Below are positions 51,400 through 61,809 of a DNA stretch of 64,000 nucleotides, piece by piece (within the stretch, counting starts at the first letter, position 1; every line of letters starts with the position of its first letter). Origin of the DNA: Eonycteris spelaea (Eukaryota > Chordata > Mammalia > Chiroptera > Pteropodidae). A model generated the notes under the pieces. That model made no database searches and was not told where the DNA came from. It worked only from the letters and a program-made list of their open reading frames with translations. The stretch is taken from positions 2,108,001-2,172,000 of the forward strand of contig PUFA01000182.1 in the NCBI GenBank assembly GCA_003508835.1, in the 5' to 3' direction. Both the position numbers and the translations under genes were made by a program.

Positions 51400-53520
51400 C
51401 CAGGAGCGGCTTATGGCGGGAGATGGGAGTTGGGGACTGAACCTTGGGGAGGGAGGGATCTTTAGCACTCTCACCCCGGCCCTTAGGAATGGGCTTGCTA
51501 ACATTTTGTGATGCTAAATAACATGCAATGCAAACGAAGCTTCAAGCCCCCTTTTGGGAAAACTCGATCGCTCCCTTTCATCCAGCTTCCGTGAGCCCCA
51601 GCCCCAGGCTACACATTCCCAATTGCCCTCCAAGCCCAGGGCCAGAGGATCTGAGAACCGAAAACAGCTACCGCAAAGGCCTTGAGGCTGGTACATTTTT
51701 TTCAAGTTCTAGGCCAAGGTGGGAAAGCGTGGTGGGTATTCTTGGCAAGGGCTGGCTTCAGAGATAAGTAGGTGGGGCCTGTAGGGGGCTGTTGAGGGGT
51801 TCCCGCGTTCCATTCTGGCCCAGGCCAAGAAGCCAGAGGCCGAAAAGCCAGAGGCCTGCGGGAGATGTGATCAGTCCGGAGTTTTGGAGTGAGAGGCCAA
51901 GTTTCTGCCTACCCGGGACCTTTGCACTTGCTGGTCCCACTGCCAGTGATAGTCTCCCACCTGGCAGCCATGGGCTCCCTCCCTCCCTCACCTTCACTTC
52001 TGGATCAGAGGTCACCACCTCCGAGAGACCTCCATTCTCCCTTTCTTATTTCATTTTCCACTAAATGTGGTTTGGATTGGAGCTAATCTTGTTTTAATCT
52101 CAGTGGCTAAAAATTCATACAACGCTGACAGGATCCTAACGCACCATCACAGCCTGCCACAGGCTCCTGGGTGGCGTGCTGGCTCGGGAATCCACGCAGA
52201 CCAGAGACCTCTCCGTTTCCCATGATCGGTGTTTGTCATGGTGTGTGTAGCGGGGGCGGTGGGGCGCTGAGGAGTCAGATCTTGGGATGTGTAGCCCCAG
52301 TGGTTCTGATGCAAACGCATAACTGGGGTTTTGTGGCAGGTGGGGCAGGGAAAAGTGAGGGCTGCCCTATGTGAACCGCAAAGGAAGGTTTTCACCCATG
52401 ATCCTCAACTGGCCCTTAATTGAAGTGTATTTTATTTATGACCCGGCCTGCTAATTGGCCTCCCTCTGTGCGCTTGGCTCTCCTCTCTGTGTTTGCAGAC
52501 TTACAGACTGGACACACCAGTTCAGCTGAGGCTGGTCTGCTCTCTGGTTCTCCACCGGGTTCCCTGTGGCTGTTTAAAAAACAAATTAAATAAAATTTAA
52601 AACTCAGTTCCTAGGCCTACTGGCCATAGTTTCAATACGTCAGTGGGCATGTTGTGAGCCTGGGGACTGTCCACCATTGTAGAAAAGTTCTGCTGGACGG
52701 CACAGATCTGAAGTTCTTCAAAAAGAAAATTCTAGGTCCGTGTAGAAGTCCGAAGATTGTATTGCTGCGTTCCATTCTTACTTTTGAAATCTCTGCACGT
52801 GGGGTTGGCTTAATGTTTGATACTTTTGCTGGTTTCTTTTATCTCTCTCTTCCCTGCCTGCGCCAGGCTGGCCAGCAGGGATGGGGGCCTCCTTGGCCCT
52901 TGGGAAGGGACAGATGACACAGCAGATAGCCAAGGAGGAAGCACAGATTTCCTTCTTGCTTCTGAGCTTGTGCTTTACTTGGTGGAGTCCAAGGTCTGGA
53001 TGAAAGTTTCAAGAGAAGAAACCAGGGAGTTTACATTTCCAAAGCTTTGGAATTCCCGGCTTGCCTCCGGAGATTCAGACCCAGCCCCAGGGGCCCTAGG
53101 GTCGCCTGGGCTGGCCGTGGGTGAGGCAGTGGGCTCAAAGGAAGCCCAGGGTGGAGAGGAGGCTGATGGCAGTGACAACGAACAAAGGAGGTGACAACAG
53201 GGAGGTGGTGATAGGCTTCAACCGCTTTTTCCTCCCCGACTCCCAGAACTTTCCAGTGGCCCACATGAGCAAGAGACAATAGCCAAGTGTCAGAAGTGGG
53301 GGAGAAGCTGCGGAAAGCCCGTAGGTTCAAGGCCCCAAGTGCCAGCCCGGCGAATGAGTGGGCAAGAGCCGTAGGACAGACCCTCTGAAGACGCCGGCCA
53401 GGCCGGGAGACGCTTAAGAGCGGGATACGCCCCCACTCTTGGACCCCAGTGTCTGCCCTTGAATGCAGGCCTGGCCCCAGGAAAAGTGAATTTATTGAAT
53501 TATCTGGCATTGATTGAGGT
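51400..53520. other. Intergenic sequence with little structure
   Basis: No exon recognised on either strand. A MER3-like AT-rich piece is at 52565-52725. The rest is unique-looking moderate-GC sequence. Confidence 0.5.
52565..52725. mobile_element. MER3-like hAT fragment
   Basis: 'ctgtttaaaaaacaaattaaataaaatttaaaactcagttcc' type centre followed by 'ttctgctggacggcacagatct', the reverse arm of the same element family. Confidence 0.55.
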
Positions 53521-53524
53521 TTGC

Positions 53525-53945
53525 TCTCTGCCACCGGTGGGAACAGGCCGGCATTCCTTTCACGAGCCGCTGGGACAGATGACCACAAAATGGTTGGCTT
53601 AAAACAACAGAAAGCTCTTCTCTCACATCTGGAGGCCGGAAGTCCAAAATCGAGGTGTCAGCAGGACTGCCTTCCCTCCGAAGGCTCCAGGGGTCCTTCC
53701 TGCCTCTTCCAGCTTCTGACCTTGGCTGGCAGTCCTCGGCCTTCCTTGGCTTGTAGACACACCAGTGTGATCGCCACATCCACCTTCACATGGCCTCTCG
53801 CCCATGTGTCTCTCTGTCCGAATTGCCCTCTTATAAGGACATCGGTCATTGGATTTGGGCCACCCTACTTCAGCATGACCTCATCTTAACCAATTACATC
53901 TGCAGTGACCCAATTTCCAAATGAGGTCACATTTCCAGGTGGTGG
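53525..53945 (-). mobile_element. MaLR-type LTR fragment (reverse orientation)
   Basis: 'ttggcttaaaacaacagaaa', 'ctggaggccggaagtccaaa', 'tataaggacatcggtcattgg' and 'tgaggtcacatttccaggtgg' follow the reverse-complement order of old MLT1/MST-type LTRs. It carries no coding remnant. Confidence 0.7.
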
Positions 53946-54059
53946 TGGGGGATGGGGTTGGGGAGGGAGCCGAATTGAGGTGGGTTGGAATTTGAAGGAA
54001 TCGTTCTCAAGGTCACAGTTCTACTCTCTACAAAGCTTAACAGAGCCATTTAGTTACCA

Positions 54060-54240
54060 TAGTGACCCACTCAATCGGCCATGAACCCCAATATTCCCAT
54101 TTTGCAGATAAGAAAACTGAGGCCAGAGAGGTTACCTGACCTGCCCAAGGTCATGCAGTCACCAAATATCGAAGCTAGGATATGAACCCAGGTCAGCTTC
54201 CTCCAAGACATAGCTTTACAAGCCTTATGCCAGAACTCCC
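54060..54240. repeat. MIR element
   Basis: 'cccattttgcagataagaaaactgaggc' then 'ctgcccaaggtcatgcag' and 'atgaacccaggtcagc', a well-preserved MIR core. Confidence 0.85.
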
Positions 54241-54364
54241 AGATCTAACTTAGGTTCCTGCCACGGGATGGCTCACCATGCACCCAAGCTTGGAGGAAGT
54301 GTATTCATTCCGGAACTGGGTCTTGGACCTCCTGGCCCTGGCTCTTGGTCCTGAAGAAACCCAG

Positions 54365-54480
54365 ATGTATTAGCTAGTGTCACAGAACAAATTGCCCCAA
54401 ACTTGGTGGCTTGAAACAGTAAAGCGTTATCATCCTGCAGGTTCTCGTGGGCAGGAATCTGGGGGCAGCTTTGCTGGTTC
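54365..54480 (-). mobile_element. Short MaLR-type LTR fragment
   Basis: 'gtattagctagtgtcacagaacaaattgccc' and 'ggtggcttgaaacag' match the start of the reverse LTR type seen at 53525. Confidence 0.55.
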
Positions 54481-55129
54481 GATGTCAGGTCACTGATGAG
54501 AGACCCACGTTTCGGCTTCTCTTTCTCCGCTGCACAGCGAACACCTTTCAGAACTCAATTGAAAAATCTCTTCCGAGCGAGGTTCCTCACTTTCTCTCTC
54601 ACGTGCTCGTGATCCTACTCACCACCCCGGGACATTTTTTATTTAAATTCATTCTTCCTTGTCTGTCGTGCTGTGCATTGCCCAAAGGATGGCAGAGTGG
54701 AGAACACGTCCACCATGTACATTTTTGCGTGTGCATTTTTTGTGTGCTTTATTTCCTCGGACGCCTGCGTCTCCATTGGGGAGTCCGAGGTGGCTTTTCA
54801 CCCTCCAGGGGGTCCTGCATGCTTCTGACACTCTCCCATGGGGCTGGGCAGGTTGGGGGTCCTGGGGTTGTATTTTGACAGTCAAGCACGGCTGTTTTAG
54901 GCTGTTGGAAAGTTTCCCAGCAAATTTACAGTGAGCGATGGTTAATTCCAATGGCATCATCTGAATGAAGGCAGTGGCTTTTCCCCACTGCGCCCTCCAC
55001 GGTATGGAGAGCCCATAGAATCCCTTCTTGAAGGTCCAGTTCATTCCCTCCATGAGGTGGGAGGAGGGGAAGATAGTCTGCAAATTAGACTCATCCGGGC
55101 TGGTTCTCAGTTTAACTCCTGGTCTCTGG

Positions 55130-56060
55130 CGCCCTCTGCTGGCAAAACATTTTATTACAGTTTCGTTGAAGTAAATTTACATAACAATGAAGTCATCCAT
55201 TTTAGCGTAGGGTGGGATGATTTTTCGGACATTTGTACAATTGTACAAGCATCACCACGATCCAATTTTAGAAAATTCCCATCGCCTCAGAATATCCCTC
55301 CTGTCTGTTTTGAATCCATCCTTTTCTCCCATTCCTAGTTTTCTGTCTCAGTAGATGTGCCTTTTCTAGAAATGTCCTAAATGGACTCACACAATGTGTG
55401 GTCCTTTGTGTCTGACTGCTCTCAGAGAGTGCGCAGTTCTTTTGAGGTTCATCTCTGTTTTCTCGTGTGTCAGTACTTCATTCTTTTTCATCGCCGACTG
55501 GGATTCCATCACAGGGCTGGACATCTGGATCTTTCCAGTTTGGGGTGAATCATAAATAAAGGTGTCATGAACATCCGTGGACAGCACTGTGTGTCGGAAG
55601 TTGTTTTCTCTCGGGTAGATAGATGCCTGGGAGTTGAATCATTAGGCATGGTACGATATCGTGTCTTTAACTTTTTCAGAAGCCGCAGGGCTGTTTCCCA
55701 GAGTGATAGTAGCAGCTCCCATTCCCACCAGCAGTGGCCAGGGCGGCCCCCATCTTTGCAGCAGAACCACTTTTCAATGAGGGGATTCGTGATGACTGTA
55801 AGTTTACAGCACACATGAGGAACCAATTTGGGGGTAACTTTTAATTTTGATATAATTTCCAGTTTACAGAATAGTCTCAACAATAGTACCAGGAACTCCT
55901 TCATCTGGTTTCCCTAATGTTAATATTTTGCCCCTTTTGATTTACCATTCTCTGTGTGTATACATGCATATGCATATGTAAATTATGAATATTCCCACCC
56001 ATTAACTCTGAGTTAAGTGCATTCCGTGGCCCTTTATCCAGAATACTGTCAGCCGGTATT
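55130..56060 (+). mobile_element. L1 3'UTR fragment
   Basis: 'gaagtaaatttacataacaatg', 'ttgtacaagcatcaccacgat', 'gactgctctcagagagtgcg' and 'ccatcacagggctggacatct' follow old L1 3' sequence. It includes a long AT-rich stretch to about 56000. Confidence 0.7.
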
Positions 56061-56159
56061 TCCAAAGCCTATCGAAGTAGGAAGTTTCAAGAGTGACGGG
56101 GCCTTCCCGTGGTCATGCTTTTTCTCTGTTGAAAGAAGTCTTTATTCTGCATAGGATGA

Positions 56160-56560
56160 CTTCATCGGTATGTGTTTCTCAAATATTTTCTCTTTGTTGT
56201 TACTTGCTTTCTTGTTTTCTTTACAGTGGCTTTCAAAGAGGAAATATTAAAAAATTTCAAGGACCCATTTGATCTTTTTGGTGTGTATTTGTCACATTTT
56301 CTGTGCTTTCAGAGAAATCTTTGCCTAATCCAAGGTCACAATGACTTTTCTCCTGTGTTCCTTCTCAATGTATTAGAGTTTTAGCTCTTCCATTTAGGTC
56401 TATGATTCACTCGGAATTGATCTGTGTACACTACAGTATGATGAAGTTATCGATTCCGAATACACAGACATGTCCTTAAAAGGACGATCTGTAAGAATTT
56501 TCAATTCTCTCTAAATAGGACCTGTTAACTTACTGCAATTCCAACCAGCTGTCCCAGCAC
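56160..56560. mobile_element. L1-derived fragment
   Basis: AT-rich sequence with 'cctaatccaaggtcacaatga' and 'attagagttttagctcttcc' phrases of old L1 3' ends. Confidence 0.5.
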
Positions 56561-57349
56561 AGCCCACCTGCCATCCAGTGCACACCTGAGCTTCTCTAGG
56601 GGTCTAAGATGACAGCTTACAGCCAGGAGCAGTCCACAGAGTCCAGGCCTACCCTAGCCCCACCTCAGTAATCCTGAGCCTGCCCATCAGTATCAGAAGC
56701 GTCTTGTCCAGAAACTGGAAAAAAACTGATGCTCGGGGGCGGAGCAGTTTTGGTAGTTTAGAGGCTTCTCATGTATAATGGGAATGAAACAGCTGTGCAG
56801 GCCTTGGGGGATGCAGCAGAAGGGACAGGTGCTTGCAGCCACTCCCCTGTCTTCATTGTGATATATTTGTTACATATGCTTTTTGAAAATGTGGTTACTA
56901 TTTTGCCTCCCCCACCAGAATCTAAGAAGGATGAGGGCAAGGATTTTTGTGTTCATTTATTGCTGTACCTCCCAGTGCAGAAAACAGAGTGGAGGGTATA
57001 GAGGATGCTTAATGAGAATGTATTTGAAGAATTCACATGCACTTTCCCTGGGTCTACCTAATGCACAAAAACAAAAATATTCACGAATGTGACTATAAGA
57101 ACTAGGTCGCCATCCAGTGGCCAAGACAGAACATTACAATTCATTTATTAGAAAGCCATATGGGAGAAAGAAACGCACAAAATATAACCCCATTTCTGGA
57201 AGAAATTAGACCTTCAAGGAAGAAACATTCCAACAATGGGAATATCTTTTTACAGGCGTGTGCGGCATGAGGAAAGCGTTGGGGGAAATAAGCGTTTATT
57301 GCTTGCAGAAGCTTTTACTGTGCGTCAGGGTAACCTAGGCGCTCCAGGA

Positions 57350-57640
57350 GAGCACTGTGACCACGCCTCCAGCTTCACAATTGGTTCTTTCTGGTCCTAG
57401 CCACGCCCCAGAGAGGATCCCGCGTCAGCCACGCCCACAGTGCCATTCCAGCTTCGGACACGCCCTAAAGGGGAGGATCCAGCTCGTGAGCCCAGTCGCC
57501 CCGTCCCAGCTCTCCTCAGCGATTGGAGGAGGTGGATAGCACCGCCCACCCTTGAGGCTTCACCAATCCCAAACTCAAGACCCACTTCCTCTTCCGCTCC
57601 CAGCAGCCCCGGGACCGGAAGGGGAAGCGCGGAGAAGGGA
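57350..57640. promoter_or_regulatory. Cluster of CACCC/GC-type boxes with CpGs
   Basis: 'agccacgccccagaga', 'agccacgcccacagtg', 'gacacgccctaaagg' and 'accgcccaccc' recur between 57400 and 57555, with a CCAAT (57564-57568) and an ETS-like cttccg. It resembles a small KLF/SP-type promoter in otherwise AT-rich DNA. No exon or donor is convincing next to it. Confidence 0.4.
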
Positions 57641-57644
57641 AAAC

Positions 57645-57890
57645 ATGGGTGTACCCCTATCTTTTGAACACCTATTTTTAGTTCTTTTGGTTGTACACCT
57701 AGGAGCGGGATTACCGGGTCAGACGGTCATCCGTGTGACTTTTTGAGGAACCGCCAAACGTTTCCACAGCAGCTGCACCATTTTCCATTCCCACCAGCGC
57801 TGCGCAAGAGTTCCAGCTTCTCCACATCCTCACCAATGTGTTACTCATGCCTTTTTATTTTCTGTATTCTGATGCTTTGACATTTTTGGG
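57645..57890 (+). mobile_element. L1 3'UTR fragment
   Basis: 'tttggttgtacacctaggagcggg', 'gaggaaccgccaaacgtttcc' and 'ttcccaccagcgctgcgcaag' give the standard old-L1 order. Confidence 0.75.
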
Positions 57891-58599
57891 CCTCAGTGAC
57901 CCTAGAGAGAAGGCACCTCTCAGGGTGGCCAGGTCTTTGAGACAGTAAGCAACTTACCCAGGACCTTGCTTGTCAGATGCAAACCAGTTAATGCAGAGGC
58001 ACCTTTTACCTCCTCCTGGCCACTCTGTCTGCTCTGATTACCCCAGGGCCAGGTGGCAGACTTCTCCGGGCAGCCCCTGTTCCAGAGCCCCCTGGAGTTA
58101 GGCGAGCCAGCCTGAGACCTGCCTCCCCTGCCTCACCCGATCCGTCCTACAGAAACCATGGTGAGGGTGCTTGCCCCCACTCCCTCTTCATCCTTCTGCC
58201 TCCTGGCCACCTGCTGCTGCCCAGAGTGGCCCTGTATGGTGGCTGGGCGTGCCTTCTCTGAGGAGCTGTCACAAAGGATCTTCTAGAGGGCACTCGCCTT
58301 CTGCTCTGTTGGCCTCACTATACCTAACAGTAAAACCTACATTTCAGAACAGCCAAGACTTGTTATTTTCCATTTTTATTTTAGCTTTTACCTTAGATCT
58401 ATGATCCATCTCAAAATAAGTTTTGTTCATAGAAGTTGTGATGAGTTACTTTTCACACAGATTTCCAGATGTTCCAGAATCATTTCTACCCAGAATTACC
58501 TTAGTGCCTTTTGGGAAAATTAACTGACCATATGTGTGGGGTCTGTTTCTGGAGTTGTGGAACCCTTTCCGTTGGCCTGCTTGTCCTCAAGCCAGTAAA

Positions 58600-58980
58600 C
58601 ACTTTGCTGGGGCCACCACAAAACATGGATCGGGTGGTGGAAAAAGCAGAAATTTGTGTCCTCTCAGCTCTGGCGGCTGGGAGTCTGAGCCTGGTGACAG
58701 CAGGACTGGCTTCTGAGGCCTCACTCCTGGACTGCAGATGCCATGTCTTCCCTGTGTTCTCATGTGGGTTTCCCTCTGCGTGTTGGTGTCTCGAGCACTT
58801 TTCATAAGGACACCAGTCAGATTGGACCGGAACCCACCCCAGGGACCTCATATTACCTTAATGACCTTAGTAAAGATCCCTGTTTCCGATACAGCCACGT
58901 TCTGAGGTGCTGGAGATCAGGACTCCAATGTAGGAATTTGGGGGTGCAGAGCTCATCCTGCAAACACTATACTTCCGTGA
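58600..58980 (-). mobile_element. MaLR-type LTR (reverse orientation)
   Basis: 'gctctggcggctgggagtct', 'tcataaggacaccagtcagattgg' and 'cacgttctgaggtgctggag' are in the same order as at 53525, but with a better-preserved 3' half. Confidence 0.7.
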
Positions 58981-59879
58981 AAATTCACAACTTTGAAAGA
59001 AGTCAGTTTTACTCTATAATTCCTTAAAATATTAGAAGATGCAATGCCAGGTTTGAGTTGGATCTGAGGGTGACAGGTTCTAAAGAACATTTTGGGGGTA
59101 ACTAAAGGAAATGTAGATATAGGCCGGGTATAAAGAAATATAACAAAACACAGATGCCCACACCCCAGAAAAGGCTTTTCAGTGTAATTCCGGTCATCTT
59201 CATTCTCTAAAATTGCAAACGAGGCAGAATTGAACCACAAAATTCAGGGTGGTGATTTCGTCTAGGGGCTGGAGAGCTCTGAGTCAGGGTGGGGCACCCC
59301 GGGGGACAGCAGCTGCCCCAGTCCGTGAATGTGGGTGCTCAGTCTACAGTGCATATGTATTATATCTTAAATGGAACAATTTTTTACTTAAGTTATTAAA
59401 ACTAAGCGTAAAACATTTAGTGCACTCTTCTGAGTACAACGTAATTTGCAATAGAAGTTAAAACAATTTTTAAGCTTGAAAAAATAGATAATTTTCAAAT
59501 ATTTATTTTACCATGTTATGTGACCACCTCCTGGTTTTGAGTTCAGTCTAAGTTTGGAGGAGTTTCTCAATGCTCTTGTACTGGATCCCTTGATATTTAC
59601 CTTTTTTTTTTTTATTTTATAGATGTGAAAGCAAGTTAAATTGAGAATAAGAGCCTTAATTCTCCTTGTAGAAAGTAAGGAGAGAGATTTTTCCTCCTCC
59701 TTTTTTTGAGAATGTTTTCTTTTGAGAACTTGTAGAGTGTCTTTCTCTGTCTTTGGAAATGTGTGTAAACCTTTAAAAAGCCCAATAAGGCTCTTTCCAG
59801 CTTTACCACCCAGTAGCCTGTGGGGGTGGGGGGGCCTGAGAGTCTTCTCTTTGAAATGCAATCATCAAGGCAGATAGTA

Positions 59880-60270
59880 CCTTTTCTTGCAGTTTCTCTG
59901 GGAGGGTGGGAACCTACCCACTGCTAGTGCTTCTCTGCAGGTTACAAAACAATCTCCTGTCCTAAAGATAGGACATGTTAGTCAGTTAACTAACACAGAT
60001 GGTCACCTAACTATCAGGAGCACTGATGACGAGCTATATGCGACCAGTACTCCGATTTCTCACTTGAGGACTGGTCATGGTGCACCTGCTTGGTTACATA
60101 AGGGGCCAAGGGTTCTTTCTGTCTCTATGGTTTTATGTTTTGGTATTTTTTTTCATCTTTGCAGCATCTTAGCTTGCTTTTAATGCTTGTTACATTGTGG
60201 TTTAGTGCTGACTCAATAATAAACCTTTCTCTTTTCCTCCTCTGTCTTTGTGAGAGGTTTATTGGGCTGA
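59880..60270 (+). mobile_element. Possible solitary LTR
   Basis: A 390-base block ends with 'caataataaacctttctctt' then 'ttgtgagaggtttattgggctgaca', which looks like an LTR polyadenylation region and CA end. No internal viral sequence is present. The family is not recognised. Confidence 0.3.
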
Positions 60271-61550
60271 CAGCTTTTTGTTTTCAGTTATAGTCCCCCC
60301 AAATACAGGAATATTTGAGTAGCAAAAGATTAGAAATAAGCTCAGTGTCTACGTAGAGAGAACTGGTTATTAAATCTGTACCACCTTACACTCCTTTATA
60401 AAGATGAAGGAAGTCATGGATGGAGATGAAAGGGCTGTGGAATTTATTTTTAACTGAACCGAAAAAGCAAATGGAATTGGAGTGTGTGTACCATATACTT
60501 CTTTGTAACAAAGGTAAGAAAGCAAAACATTTAGGTGAAACTGCTGCTTCCTGCATAAACACTGAGCGGGTCATATAGGAAAGTGATGGGGCCAGGAAGC
60601 GGGGGAGTCTGGGGAGAGTGGGCACAGCCTGTCACATTTCTAATCTCAGGCTGACCTTTTGGAATGCAGCATTCTATATTAATACACACACACACACACC
60701 CATATTTTAAAAGTGTCTAAATCAAAAGTAATTTTTAATTGGAAATCTTTTCTACATAGGAAACCATTCTTACATTTGTTCGTCTAAACACTGTAATTTT
60801 TATGAAAATAATTAAAACCCTTTTGCAGACCTTAGAAAATACTTTTTAAAACCATTATGTTCATAAGTCAAGTGATTATAATATCAGTTTATACTTTTAC
60901 TCTAGCCACAGCTGGAGGGCATTTTGAAATGAGCAGGCAGGGAAATGCTCCAAGTGTTTTGGCCCAATTTAATCAGCGTACATAAGAATTCTCAGGTCCA
61001 ACACAGATTTATTTTTTTAAAGCTTTTTCTTAAATCGATTAAAAATGGGAATTCATTTGCCTCAGGGCTATGAAAGCGTATTGTATTTCAAAATTCTGTA
61101 GACACACACAGTAACTGATTTAAAAGACATTTCTTTGAAGTGGAAAATACACACCTGAGAGTAGTAACATCACACCTGTCCTGTGCTGAGACGGAATCCT
61201 GCGTGCAGGCTTGGGACGCGGGGTCCCATTTCCCACGGGGGCAAGGAACCCTAGGCGGTGGGCTGCTGACCTCAAGCCCCAGACTTGGAGCTAGGGCAAG
61301 AGGGCGGGCCTCCTGTGTCAAAGGTCACACGTCAAACGCGAGCCCATCCTCGAGATGACGTCATCTTGAGGGTCTTTGTTCCTAAACACAAGGCACACAT
61401 CAACGGTGACTTCGACGCCGGCGACTCCTGACTCCTGTGTCGCCGGGACCTCCTGTCCTGCCCAGGCTCGGGACGAGGGGCGCTCCGCAGAGAAACTGAG
61501 TCAGGGCCTCGGAGTCTAGGAGGAGGACGCTAGGGGAGCGGCGTAGCTGG
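60271..61550. other. AT-rich intergenic sequence
   Basis: No exon seen. It includes a short (CA)n near 60685-60701 and T/A-rich stretches. CpG content rises from about 61400. Confidence 0.5.
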
Positions 61551-61559
61551 GAGCGAGGC

Positions 61560-61808
61560 CGGCTCGCCCCGCGGGACGGGCCTCGGACACTATCCAATCA
61601 GGGTCATCGGAGGGAGAGACCTGGCAGCATTGTCCAATAAGGGCTCGGAAGCGGGTTCAAGGCCTGTCCAGTCAGGGCGCGGGGAGCCCGAGCACCATCC
61701 AATCAGGGCCGGGGACGGGCGCGCTCGCCGCGTGGATGTCGTCTGCACTGCTCCGGTTGCGGAGCGGAGGGACTTGGTCCAGGAGCCCGGGACTCGGCCG
61801 GGACATGG
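61560..61808 (+). promoter_or_regulatory. CpG promoter with four CCAAT motifs, probable KRAB-ZNF gene
   Basis: Repeated 'tccaatcaggg'-like units occur at 61594, 61634, 61668 (ccagt variant) and 61699, spaced 40, 34 and 31 bases, inside CpG-rich DNA. NF-Y-type CCAAT arrays are frequent in zinc-finger gene promoters. Synteny with human 19p13.3 predicts ZNF77, divergent from TLE6, at this place and orientation. Confidence 0.6.
61736..61807 (+). CDS. Probable first exon of a KRAB zinc-finger gene (ZNF77 by synteny)
   Basis: The sequence 'gccgggacATG|gtgagt' at 61797-61813 places an ATG directly before a consensus donor, the usual layout of KRAB-ZNF first coding exons (a lone Met followed by the KRAB-A exon). 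An in-frame upstream ATG at 61736 would add 23 residues (MSSALLRLRSGG...). No KRAB-A, KRAB-B or zinc-finger exon is found to 64000, so the gene must continue beyond the window if real. The gene identity rests on position, not on protein sequence. Confidence 0.45.
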
Positions 61809-61809
61809 T

